From NCBI RefSeq assembly GCF_020382885.2, contig NC_058498.1, positions 12,560,501-12,624,500 on the forward strand: a stretch of DNA of 64,000 nucleotides, written 5' to 3'. This DNA comes from Scatophagus argus. Lineage: Eukaryota > Chordata > Actinopteri > Scatophagidae. Below the pieces are notes generated by a model. The model had not been told where the DNA came from and ran no database searches. It was given only the letters and a program-made list of their open reading frames with translations. Shown one piece after another: positions 55,401 through 63,192 of this stretch (the stretch's first letter is position 1; every line of letters starts with the position of its first letter). Position numbers and translations under genes: made by a program.

Positions 55401-58400
55401 AGCAAATCATATACAATTGCAAGTTATACATCAACAAAACATTACACTAATATCTCTTATTCCATCTGTCAGGTCTGTAGGTGTTATAGCCTATATATGG
55501 TATGTATCACTGTGCTTTTGATAATATTCTCAAAATTCTAATATGTAGTATATCAAAAAGTTGTTGGCTGTCTTCTTCATTTCTGTTGACTATTTACATC
55601 ACTTTATTGTGACAGTTTAGTGTGCCGATGCCCTTTTGTGGGTGAGACAGACCGTGCTACACTGCTGAGGGTCGGGGAGGGGACCCTGAACTGGGATGCC
55701 CCTGATATCACGTGCAGGAGCCCAGAGGCCCAGAGCTTTCTCCACATGCTCCTTCAGCCAGATCCAGAGTAAGAAACCTGTTCTGTTATTGCTTACAGTG
55801 ACACAGCAATCCGGCCACACACAAAGTTGCAAAGTCATCTAATACATTTTCTAAACTCAGTCCATCCCATTTTATGTGAAATTAATTACAATTCAGTTTC
55901 TAATGCCACAAATCAGCCTGAACTCAACAATGCAAAACAAAATAATAAAATAAACATGTCTGACCTGTCACAATTTTTCTACCTAGGAAGCGCCCATCTG
56001 CCTTTGAGTGCTTGAGCCATGAATGGTTCCAGGTAGGAGAAAATACATCACTATAGGTGTAATAACTGTATTCACAAACTCTAACTTGAGCGCACATCTA
56101 ATCACATAAATATTTGTCACTGTTCAGGACGAACAAGCAGGAGAAGACACTGACGAAATCAACACAAGAAAATTGAAAGTCTTCATGTCAAAAAGAAAAT
56201 GGCAGGTGAGTTCCATGATGATCTTAATTAACACGAGACATAAATTTCCTTCAAAGAAAACATTTGTCATCACCAGTATATTTCCTATCCATCCTTTCAG
56301 CGTTCTTTGACTTGTATTGGGTCAGTTCTCACGTTGAGGCCCATCCCTGAGCTGCTGGACGCTCCTCTCAGACAAACTGCGGTGACGGTGCCTCGCGAGC
56401 CCCAGGAACACAGCAGCACGTCTCTGAGCAGTGGCTCCTCGTCTGAGTATGATGAAGCTGACTCTTGGGACTTTTTCCAGCAATGCAGCCAGACTGAGGA
56501 GGAGGAAGAAACAGAGGAGGACTATGATCCTTTAATGGAGAGAGCGCAGATCCCTGAGCCTTTTGCCAAACTCCACCTTTATGCAGAGGAGGACGAGGAA
56601 GTAACGTTTGGGGAGGAAGAGGATGGGGAGATAGGAAGGAGGAGTGTGCTGGAGAGGAGTATGAGCAGGCAGTCAGTTGAGTCATCAGATGTGTCCTGCC
56701 AGCAGACACCTCAGAGGGAACGTAGATTCAGCAAGGATAGTAGTCCATCTCTCTACCTATCTGATGGCGATGAGGGTTCTGGCAGCGACGGAGGTCGTAT
56801 CCCACGTGGCAGTGTTATCCGAAGCACTTTCTACAGCACTTCCCATCAGCTTTCACCAATGTCTGCCAGACACATGACATTACGGGACAAGTTCCAGGCC
56901 AAAAAGCAGGAGAGAGGTCGCAAACCGCTCCGCAGAAGTCTTTCAGGTCGTCTCAATGAGCCGCTTATTGAATATGTGGAGGATGAGACGGAAACAAATC
57001 GTGGCCAGAGAAAAGCATCTATCCAGCCTACAATCCAGAAGTCCTGTTCCTTTGACAGTGGTGTCAGTCTCGCCCATACCAACGTACCCCCTCACAGGAG
57101 GAGCAGGTCTCTTGATGAATACTCTCGTCGATCTCCCACCTCACCTAAACGCACAAAGTCAGGTGAAGAAGAAGGCTCTCAAAGTCTGAAGGAAGATTTC
57201 ACAGATGACGAAGGGAGAAACTTGTTGGCCATCCCAAGCCCTCAGCGACCCATGAGAAGAAGAGGCTCTGTTGCTCCATTACTAGAGACTCGCATGCTAG
57301 GTGAATCATCTCTACCCTTAAGGCTACATGCTGGAGTCAGAATGGGTCCTGGGCTGGATCAGGAGCAGACACAGGGTGACACCTTTGTGGGTTCCCAGGG
57401 GTCTCTTGCTGAGTCATCTATTTTGGAGCATGGTGGCTCTGAATCTTCAAGCAGGCTTGGTTCATTTGAGGAGCTGAATCAAGTTCATCTTAGAGAAAGA
57501 TACAGGTCGGGAGAGAGTGAAGGCTATGACGATCAGGGAGAGCCTCTGATTTCACCATCCCCATGCTCATTCCAAGAAGTTAAACCTAGAAGCTCGTTTC
57601 CCCAGGCACCACCACGTAACCGCACCCGCTCCAACCCCAATTTGTCTACAAACAGCAGAGGTCAGCTGGGAACCCCCCTGACAGTGAGCCCCAGTCCCAG
57701 CCTCTCTTCTCTTCAGGCTCCACAGAGGCCCCCCAGGGCCAGAGACAAAAAGGAGGGCTATGGCCTCCAGAGACATGCATCCGCTCCAGCCCTTGAAGCC
57801 CGGCCGCCTGCAGGAAAATCACCCAAGCTGGGACTGCTGAAGATCTTCCGCAGGCAATCCTGGACTGGCCATTCATACTCTCACCTGGAAGACATAGAAT
57901 TAGGACCCACTCTCGGAGAGATCATGAAGCCCGACACTCCCACCATGTCTCTGAGGAAGAAAATGAGAGCTTCAGCATCCAGCCTGACCAAACTGTTTTC
58001 CAGGTCTTCTAGTAAGGAGGATGTGAGCAAAGGAGGTGAGCTACTGCAAATTTTATTTTATCATTGAACAGAAAATTATGTCAAGTAGTATTCACATTAA
58101 GAAATAAGCTAAAATAGGCTTCTCAGTGATATTATATTGTACAATCTGTACTGTACATTTTTTTTTTTTTTCATTTGTTGTTTTTCTTTTATGACAGGTC
58201 CAATAGTAAAAGGAACGTCTCCTATCTCTCCTGAAATGGAGTATAGCACAGGTCTTGAGAGTCCAAAAAAGAGGACCTCCAAACTCTTGCCTTCTTTTAA
58301 AATACCTGCATTCAAAAGGACAAAAGGTTGTGAATAACCTACATGTATGATGTATTTCTATTCCTGAAGCACTGCTATCATCATCTGTAAGCCTGGTTGT

Positions 58401-61400
58401 TCATGTTTGTTGTACTCCATCAATTTCAGATCTGCCTGTACGTCCCCACAAGGCTGAAGTGCTCCAGTTAGATGGAGGTGGAGTCCTGCTGGTTTGGCGA
58501 CCAGTCCAGTCTAGTGACCCTGTTACCTACTGTGTGCAGTACTGCACAGAGGGTGGGTTCACAAAGATGATACAGCAGCACTGAAATTAAATTGGTGGCT
58601 TGTGTTTAAAATAAATCAAATTAGCTTTTTGTGTTTTGACAGTACCTAATACTGAAATATAAAAATAATAATCTTCTTTGCATACACAGTGTAATTGTTT
58701 CACGGTGAAACTGAATGAATGGTCCTTTAAAATTAAAATGCATCTTGCCAATTGGTACTGCTACTTTGTGCCAAGCCTTAAGTCACAGCTGTATTCTCTC
58801 TGTTACTTTGAAATTGACCTCAACAATCATTTTATTTCTGATACAAAGCACCAGTTTTCACTGCCACTTGAATCTTCTACAAGAGCATTAAAAGCTTTCA
58901 GAGTAAAACTCACTGACGTGTTCCTCCTCAGGTGGGGATTGGACAGTCCTGTCACAGGAGGTGATGGATAGCTGCTATGTGGTGAGGGATTTACCCAGAG
59001 GAGCGTCTTATGTGTTCAGGGTGGGCTGCATCACCAAGACAGGAGCAGGACCTTTCAGTGATGCTTCAGCACCTGTTGTCATGGCTACTCATCCTGAGGG
59101 TGAGAACAATATTGTCGAACTAGATGTTCCATGTTTGCTGTTGTACATGTATGATTTCATTCATTTATTTTCTACATTTTTTTTTTTTTTTTTTTTTAAT
59201 CTGAGATCAGGATTCATAAATGTAATTCACCTCATTACTGTGATGTTTTGATGTGTCTGATTTACAGAAATGGCATATTCTGTGATGTGCACAACATATG
59301 CACTGTACAAACAGTTATTACATGGTGGATTGCAGTATTTTTATATGTATTTATCCTGTTGTACAGAGACTCACATTCCTCTCATCCAGACCGAGTCACT
59401 GGGGTCAAAAGTCATGGGGTCAGAACAACAGCCATCACAGAAAAACTACAATTTCCTCTCTGAGATCAACAGGTGGGAGTTTTAAGTAGAAGGTGCAATT
59501 TTCAACCAAAACGAACTTCTCTTCTTTCATAATGACTAAAATAATAATGTAAAAGGGTTTTTTTTTTTTGTTTTTTTTTTATTCATTGTAGTCAGGTTTC
59601 TCAGATCTGATATTTCTTAACTGGACCTGATGTTTTGTGCTCAGTGTTTTTCTTTTTTTTTCTGTACCTCCTCATCTTTCGTTTGCCTCAGGGGTCGTTT
59701 CAGCGTTGTAACCCTGTGCAGGGATGCTGAGACCAGCCAAGTGTTTGCCGCCAAGATCACCCCTTACCAGGCAGAGCAGAGACAGCTGGTGCTGAGGGAA
59801 TACCAGCTGCTGAAGAGGCTTCATCACCCCCACCTGGTGCAGCTGCACACTGCCTACATCACCTCCTGCTATGTGGTGTTAGTGGAGGAGCTCTGTCCTG
59901 GCAAGGAGCTGCTCTACAATCTGGCAGCGAGGTACCAGACCGCTGTTTGACCGCAGACTGTTTATGAGTAGATTTATACACAGAGACAATATCAAGTATC
60001 CATTTCGGTCAAAATTTAGTGATATTTCAATAAAAGTTTATTTTATTCTCAAAATCCTCAGTTTCATGCATGTGCCATCTTTTTTGCCATGCTACCAGTC
60101 AGTGTGAGTAAATAGATCTGTCAAACATTTTGTTTTAGAGCAAGCTAGCTAAGATTGTACATATTTGATGATGGTGATGATTTTCCCGTTACTAAGATAA
60201 ATCCCAATTCTCTGGTCCTATGCCAAAATCTTGTCAAAATATTCAGTTGTACTCAAGTGTTTCATCAATGGACTTTACAGTGAAAAGACATCATATCACT
60301 TCCCTTTGTCCACTTCTTAGTCTGTGCTGTCGGATACACCCAGGCATAACTGGTCACTCTGTAATTTCATAATAAGATGGTCTAGTTCATCTAAGAAGGC
60401 AGGGGGAAAAATAAACTAAAAATAGATTTCCAACTGTAATGCTGCTCTAAATAGCCCCAGTTGGCCAATTTGACTAATTGTCTCTCCAGCTGGTGTTATG
60501 GAGAATGATTTAATGTCCTCATGGACTATTTCAATGTAATTTACTTTTTGAATGGTTTTGAGATAATCGGTGCAAACTAAGATAAAGCAACAAACCTGTG
60601 TTTGTGCCCTCTCAGAGATGTGTATGCAGAGACTCACGTTGCAGGGCTGCTGGTTCAGATTCTGAGTGCAGTCGACTACCTTCACAGCCGTCGAGTCATC
60701 CACCTGGACCTGAAGTCTGACAACATGCTGGTGGATGATTGCAACCACCTGAAGATAGTTGACTTAGGCTCAGCCCAGTCGTTCACGCCTGGTCAGCCTC
60801 TCAACATCGAGCACATTCAGGGCCTGTCCGAGAGCAAAGGTACCGATGTATTTCTTGTCTGATTTCAAAAGGCAAACTAAAAGATTTTGATGCTTGTATT
60901 GTTGTAGACTCTTCTAATGCACTAAACCTCTGACTGTCATGGCCTTCAACAGACTGCCGCAGCAAAGGTACACATTCTTTAAGGGAGGATGGATTGATGG
61001 ACGGAAATAATTCAGCCTAACTTCATCCGCTTCAGCTGACCTTAGCTACCATAGCCTAACAAGCCCAAGTTCATTTTCCTCATTATTTTTTTGAATCCAT
61101 TTCTTTCTGATTTGAGTCATTTTTTCTTTTTTCTTTTTTTTTTTTTTTTTTTTTAAATTCAGAAAATTAAGCATGGGAGTGATGGTACCAGTAACAACAC
61201 CACTCTTTAAGAACCATGTCCTGTGTTTGTCTGTTTTGTCAGTTTATATTGTCCTCCCTAAAGCTCCGGAAATCCTGGAAGGTCAAGGTGTCGGGCCTGA
61301 AACTGACATTTGGGCTATTGGAGTTCTGTTGTTCATCATGTAAGTGTAGAAGTGCATGTGGAATAGTTGATTAGAGTTTTGTGTTTATTTGGATGATATT

Positions 61401-62018
61401 CCTTTTTCACTATTGAAGTTTTAATTATGTAGGCTGATTAGTTGAGTCCTTGTGTAATGAAACGTTTTCTGTAGATCTGTGATGCTCTTTGTATTTTTGT
61501 GTGATGGATACCCTTTTCCCTTTTCATCACTAGGCTGAGTGCAGACAGCCCCTTTCATGCAGAGCTCAGCTGGGAACAAGACAGAAACATCAAGAAGGGG
61601 AAGATCCAGTTTGGACGCTGTTACCCTGGTCTGTCAGAGGGAGCCTTAAACTTCATGAAGAGCAGCCTGAATAACAAATCCTGGTGAGCGTCTCCCTTAG
61701 GACAGTCTTAATACACAGGACAGACATGCTTGCATTCAAATTATCATTCTTATGTCAACTAAACCACAGATGACTTGTTTGAATAGTGGTATTTGTGAAT
61801 TGGGAGCATAAATGCATATGTTCTGACATGAATATAGGGGGAGACCCTCAGCAGCGGAGTGTCTCCAGAATCCTTGGCTGCGTGCCCATCGTGCTCCACA
61901 CAGAGGTCAACACTCCAAGGTCTGTTTCTCCACAGACAAGCTCAAAGATTACCTGAAGCAGAAGGAGGAGAAACGAGATCAGGTTCGCACCAAGCTTCAG
62001 GGCCCCTTCTTCCAGTAA
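22441..62018 (+). CDS. obscn: Obscurin, N-terminally shortened form (whole gene)
   Basis: Giant sarcomeric scaffold that links myofibrils to the sarcoplasmic reticulum and carries Rho-GEF and two MLCK-type kinase domains (family knowledge). About 79 exons and about 6,300 residues by my tally. Order: 13-residue leader; Ig1-37; a large exon with PEVK-like region, IQ and Ig38; SH3; DH; PH; Ig39; Ig40; linker; Ig41; kinase 1; Ser-rich linker; Fn3; kinase 2. Nearly every Ig exon is a 1-1 phase module of about 267 bases. Ig1 to Ig13 follow the middle of mammalian obscurin domain by domain. Mammalian obscurin has about two dozen further Ig/Fn3 domains N-terminal to this point; none is present in the 22 kb upstream. 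It lies tail-to-tail with guk1, as expected for OBSCN synteny. Exon details are in the entries below. A teleost duplicate (a/b) is likely, and which copy this is cannot be said. Confidence 0.95.
22580..28730 (+). CDS. obscn: obscn Ig1-Ig12 (conserved A-band-type Ig array)
   Basis: Exons: Ig1 22580-22846; Ig2 split 23535-23696 and 23887-23991; Ig3 24104-24370; Ig4 24569-24838; Ig5 25135-25401; Ig6 25553-25816; Ig7 25929-26195; Ig8 26341-26610; Ig9 26755-27021; Ig10 27209-27475; Ig11 28104-28376; Ig12 28467-28730. These match mammalian obscurin mid-region domains in order. Examples are [19 protein letters not shown] (Ig3), [16 protein letters not shown] (Ig4), [11 protein letters not shown] (Ig8) and [19 protein letters not shown] (Ig11). 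Ig2, 4, 6, 8 and 11 lack the usual F-strand cysteine (for example ITFK/VIFTIKD-type endings), while neighbours keep it. The split of Ig2 by an extra intron is a useful landmark. Confidence 0.92.
23330..23402. mobile_element. Retroposon tail fragment in obscn intron
   Basis: agaatcagaagaattagaat followed by cagactttatggtctttgca and an A-rich end resembles the fish 'AGAATCAGAATCAG..CTTTAT.GTC.TTGCAC' LINE-tail repeat. Short and diverged. Confidence 0.45.
28910..36782 (+). CDS. obscn: obscn Ig13-Ig27
   Basis: Exons: 28910-29176, 29421-29687, 29794-30063, 30546-30812, 30961-31236, 31591-31857 (Ig18), 32669-32935, 33518-33784, 33889-34155, 34336-34602 (Ig22), 34698-34964, 35195-35461, 35692-35961, 36170-36448 (Ig26), 36525-36782 (Ig27). 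Typical domain: (A/I)(I/L)P.TFK..L...E...[24 protein letters not shown]...Q......L.I....PEDSG.Y.C. Ig18 and Ig22 are near twins, sharing [16 protein letters not shown]. Ig17 and Ig24 also pair up, so an older block of about five to seven Ig was duplicated. Ig26 lacks the second cysteine (VAFVVGEE) and is followed by a short PKPR extension before Ig27. Confidence 0.92.
31976..32002 (+). CDS. obscn: Candidate 27-nt cassette microexon between Ig18 and Ig19
   Basis: A T-rich tract and ttcaacag acceptor are followed by 27 bases encoding (E)SPERRRQR, then a GTCAGC donor. Phase is 1 in and 1 out, so inclusion or skipping both keep frame. It would add a strongly basic linker between two Ig domains. 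Could be chance. Confidence 0.35.
36920..41672 (+). CDS. obscn: obscn Ig28-Ig37: recent tandem expansion
   Basis: Ten near-identical Ig exons: 36920-37186, 37441-37707, 37925-38191, 38423-38689, 38955-39221, 39391-39657, 39878-40144, 40335-40601, 40879-41145, 41406-41672, each 267 bases. Shared core: [16 protein letters not shown], then T(A/V)[32 protein letters not shown], then C(L/F)[16 protein letters not shown] and (S/T)[16 protein letters not shown]. All are open, with intact canonical cysteines and the invariant Trp, so none looks dead. Some introns are duplicated along with the exons. Mammalian obscurin has its own, differently sequenced, tandem expansion nearby, so the two look independent. 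Confidence 0.93.
39239..39264. repeat. Poly-T tract
   Basis: 26 T in a row just after the Ig32 exon; likely a simple repeat or a minus-strand poly-A insertion scar. Confidence 0.9.
41807..44068 (+). CDS. obscn: obscn large exon: PEVK-like charged region, IQ motif, Ig38
   Basis: A 754-codon exon entered in phase 1 and left at TCCA|GTGAGT. The first 540 or so residues have no fold that I recognise. They are rich in Lys, Glu, Pro and Val, with loose repeats such as [17 protein letters not shown] and [12 protein letters not shown] spaced by acidic stretches, much like titin PEVK. Then comes [20 protein letters not shown], a perfect IQ motif (calmodulin binding; in mammalian obscurin the IQ region lies near the titin/calmodulin-binding part). 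An Ig domain follows ([20 protein letters not shown] ... [15 protein letters not shown]) and a Pro/Gln-rich tail. The IQ is at about 43441-43510. Mammalian obscurin has a shorter linker, an Fn3 and an Ig before the IQ. Confidence 0.92.
44177..44818 (+). CDS. obscn: obscn linker exons between Ig38 and SH3
   Basis: Exons 44177-44249, 44497-44591 and 44706-44818, about 94 residues, Pro/Ser/acidic, ending [13 protein letters not shown] before the SH3. Phases 1-2-1-0 agree. Mammalian obscurin carries additional Ig domains between IQ-Ig and SH3; no such exon is seen here. Confidence 0.85.
44310..44450. mobile_element. Penelope-like element 3' tail in obscn intron
   Basis: gaactgatgaagcctcttgg, atgagaggtgaaacgtcttc, and further on ccatgacctggatgaatgag. 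This chain of motifs is a very common fish repeat that I associate with the 3' end of Penelope-like (Poseidon/Neptune type) retroelements. No endonuclease or RT frame is present here. Confidence 0.6.
44974..45174 (+). CDS. obscn: obscn SH3 domain exon
   Basis: One 67-codon phase 0-0 exon: [59 protein letters not shown]. The conserved [20 protein letters not shown] core is diagnostic of obscurin-family SH3 preceding the RhoGEF module. Confidence 0.95.
45356..46786 (+). CDS. obscn: obscn DH (Rho guanine-nucleotide exchange) domain
   Basis: Exons 45356-45438, 45702-45875, 45967-46126, 46264-46365, 46622-46786; phases join without gaps (about 228 residues). Conserved blocks: [16 protein letters not shown] (CR1), [10 protein letters not shown], and [20 protein letters not shown] (CR3, with the RIQ.Y..LLKE.. 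helix), ending [12 protein letters not shown]. Mammalian obscurin DH acts on RhoA/RhoQ-type GTPases (family knowledge). Confidence 0.94.
47040..47516 (+). repeat. 5' LTR
   Basis: 477 bases. Contains an attaaag...actattgcttggacctc block near its end, likely the polyadenylation region, and ends TGACA. Pairs with 48478-48947. Confidence 0.88.
47534..48175 (+). pseudogene. Internal ORF of the LTR element (gag-like remnant)
   Basis: 213 codons, Pro/Arg/Ser-rich. The N-terminus ([12 protein letters not shown]...[12 protein letters not shown]) sits where gag begins in related autonomous elements. The C-terminal third is made of a hexapeptide repeat from an 18-bp minisatellite. No zinc knuckle or enzyme motif. 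Protein coding is doubtful. Confidence 0.5.
47964..48112 (+). repeat. 18-bp minisatellite inside the LTR element
   Basis: The unit aggtctccacgtctcgtc is repeated about six to eight times with substitutions and partial units. It translates as SPRLVR-like hexapeptides in the 213-codon frame. Confidence 0.8.
48478..48947 (+). repeat. 3' LTR
   Basis: 470 bases, aligned end to end with 47040-47516. Differences include a 4-bp deletion near the start and a TGACA to TGAGA change at the end. Followed by the CCAAG duplication. Confidence 0.88.
49098..49563 (+). CDS. obscn: obscn PH domain
   Basis: Exons 49098-49256 and 49386-49563. Starts [14 protein letters not shown], then the typical [20 protein letters not shown] strands. 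The second exon holds [18 protein letters not shown] and closes with the C-terminal helix [17 protein letters not shown]. The PH follows the DH without extra domain, as in other obscurins; it binds phosphoinositides and small GTPases in mammals. Confidence 0.93.
49850..51307 (+). CDS. obscn: obscn Ig39 and Ig40
   Basis: Ig39: 49850-49963 ([20 protein letters not shown]...KPVVSWLK) and 50151-50318 ([14 protein letters not shown]...[17 protein letters not shown]). Ig40: 50781-50883 ([19 protein letters not shown]), 50967-51096 ([17 protein letters not shown]...ADIGQYECE) and 51202-51307 ([16 protein letters not shown]). These are the two Ig that follow PH in mammalian obscurin. A second in-frame donor at 51331 (GAAG|GTAAAT) could add eight codons (GRTARATE). 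Confidence 0.92.
52464..52486 (+). other. obscn: Candidate alternative terminal exon (kinase-less isoform)
   Basis: A ttattctcttcacag acceptor, then in the phase left by exon 51202-51307 it reads EDQQCRQ-stop, with AATAAA at 52482-52487 overlapping the stop. Would end the protein before kinase 1. The extremely short 3'UTR makes this uncertain. Confidence 0.25.
52642..52678 (+). other. obscn: Candidate frame-shifting (poison) exon
   Basis: A ccctctactag acceptor, 37 bases, and a strong GTAAGT donor. Entered in phase 1 it reads [12 protein letters not shown] and leaves in phase 2. The next exon (53048) is then out of frame and stops within 40 bases. Without splicing at its donor it reads SM-stop directly. 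Either way the kinases are lost. Confidence 0.3.
53048..54089 (+). CDS. obscn: obscn acidic linker and Ig41
   Basis: Linker exons 53048-53156 ([20 protein letters not shown]...) and 53321-53454 ([20 protein letters not shown]). Ig41 exons 53532-53644 ([19 protein letters not shown]...KIQWYK) and 53921-54089 ([15 protein letters not shown]...[15 protein letters not shown]). This Ig directly precedes kinase 1, as in the MLCK-like obscurin-B isoform. Phases 1-2-1-0-1 are consistent. Confidence 0.9.
54293..56205 (+). CDS. obscn: obscn kinase 1 (MLCK-like Ser/Thr kinase)
   Basis: Exons 54293-54380, 54471-54671, 54780-54840, 54936-55013, 55096-55268, 55473-55499 (27 nt), 55616-55768, 55987-56032, 56128-56205. 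Motifs: glycine loop GRGTFGVV (split at the first intron), ATP lysine in VFAAKFL, alpha-C glutamate in FQERDLL, catalytic HLDIKPDN, DFG in ICDFGFCQ, and [10 protein letters not shown]. All core catalytic residues are present, so activity is plausible. The Arg of HRD is Leu, normal for this kinase branch. The 27-nt exon encodes the SVGVIAYI helix. Ends with a [15 protein letters not shown] regulatory tail. Confidence 0.94.
56301..58326 (+). CDS. obscn: obscn inter-kinase linker (Ser-rich, disordered)
   Basis: One 578-codon exon (56301-58035) plus 58198-58326. No fold is recognised. There are acidic blocks ([29 protein letters not shown]), many basophilic RRxS-type sites ([21 protein letters not shown]) and Pro-rich PxxP runs ([21 protein letters not shown]). 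A membrane-proximal-like basic end ([12 protein letters not shown]...[16 protein letters not shown]) is echoed in the next exon ([15 protein letters not shown]). Homologous in place to the long K1-K2 linker of obscurin and SPEG. Likely a phosphorylation hub (inference). Confidence 0.88.
58430..59099 (+). CDS. obscn: obscn fibronectin type III domain
   Basis: Exons 58430-58552 and 58932-59099. Fn3 core: [20 protein letters not shown], then [17 protein letters not shown] and [20 protein letters not shown]. It occupies the expected place in front of the second kinase. The Trp of strand B and the Tyr/Phe-rich FRV core are intact. Confidence 0.92.
59367..62018 (+). CDS. obscn: obscn kinase 2 and C-terminus
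   Basis: Exons 59367-59472, 59692-59931, 60616-60839, 61243-61339, 61534-61683, 61838-62018 (stop TAA 62016-62018). Loop INRGRFSVV, lysine in VFAAKITPY, glutamate in VLREYQLL, catalytic [10 protein letters not shown], then DLG in place of DFG (IVDLGSAQ), APEILEG and [12 protein letters not shown]. The DLG change also occurs in mammalian obscurin kinase 2. The chain ends [25 protein letters not shown]. An optional 15-nt in-phase microexon candidate lies at 60953-60967 (DCRSK). Confidence 0.93.
61139..61154. repeat. Poly-T tract in obscn intron
   Basis: Long run of T with a few C, directly visible. Confidence 0.85.
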
Positions 62019-62578
62019 GGCGACGATGTAGGGGTTTCTTTCATTGACTTCGCAGCCTTCTATTAAGCACATTTTCACATCAGCTGAATGTTGTTGTTTG
62101 ACTTTGAAAATGTGATCCGTCTTAAGGAGTTTTTAAAATGTTTCAAAGCGTATTCATTCATCAGCATGTATGTGTTAGTGTGCTGCATTTCTGGCCTTTG
62201 TTATATGTGTAAATATATCAGGGATAAGGTCTAGTCTAAGCAATGAGTGCATGAGTTGTAAAATTTTGATTTTGTGACACAGGAAACTGTTGCTTTGATT
62301 CTCAGTATCAGACAGATGCACATTTGGCCTTTTAAGTGAAAATGTTTCCATTCACTGTTGTTCTTCATACAGAGACCTGATATTTTTCCAACACATTTTA
62401 TTCAGAAATTTGCACATTTTGCCTTAAAATTACAATGTACAAATGGGAAATCAATTAAATTTCTAGATTTAATGGGATGCTTCTGTTATTGGAAGTTTCA
62501 TGATCCTTAAACGTTTATGTGTTGGTGAATGCAAGATTAATTAAAGGACACTGAAATGGTCAGTCGTTGTCCTCACAC
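62019..62578 (+). other. obscn: obscn 3'UTR
   Basis: Non-coding sequence after the TAA. Candidate polyadenylation signals ATTAAA at 62454-62459 and 62540-62545. No further exon. Confidence 0.55.
62540..62545 (+). terminator. obscn: Candidate obscn polyadenylation signal
   Basis: ATTAAA about 520 bases after the stop codon. Cleavage 15-25 bases downstream would end the transcript just before the opposing guk1 signal. Confidence 0.4.
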
Positions 62579-62584
62579 TTTATT
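62579..62584 (-). terminator. guk1: Candidate guk1 polyadenylation signal
   Basis: The reverse complement of tttatt gives AATAAA, about 610 bases after the guk1 stop codon on the minus strand. Other reverse-strand AATAAA copies were not obvious between here and the stop. Confidence 0.5.
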
Positions 62585-63192
62585 CATGGTCATTTGTATA
62601 CAAATACAGTCATATATGCAAATATTTTAAATACATGCAGCAATTTTATCTCTGATGCACAGATTTCCTTAATGCAACATTTAAATGACATGCAGCATGT
62701 GAGTGAGTAAATAACATTGGTCATAAATATAAGTCAGCATACACTTAAGTATGAGTGGATTTATTTCTATTAAATTCAGCAAAGCAAATAAATCAAAGTG
62801 TGACTATTTCCTGAACAATTTCTGAGTGTTTTGCGGTATGTGTACTCGGTACTGCCTGATGGTACTGATGTGTACTCGACCAGGCCAGTGCCAAACCGAC
62901 CAAATGTAGCACATTATTTGGCAGTTGTACTTGTTTTTCCCTTATATGGCAGACATGTATTGGTTAGCATTTTCATACTTGGATATGAACCATTGATTTT
63001 TACTAAATCTAACACAAACCCCTGTTCTTAGTCAAGAACAAAAATCTTTCACTTTCAATTGAAATCCCTCTTTTCCACATGAGCATCATCGAGCAGGAAA
63101 CCTCTGACCATTTAACGCAGAAGGTAAGAGAGAAACTTTGGTGTGTTGGTTCTTGTGTCCAGCAGCAGAAAGACTGGGTTCCTCTTGCCCTC

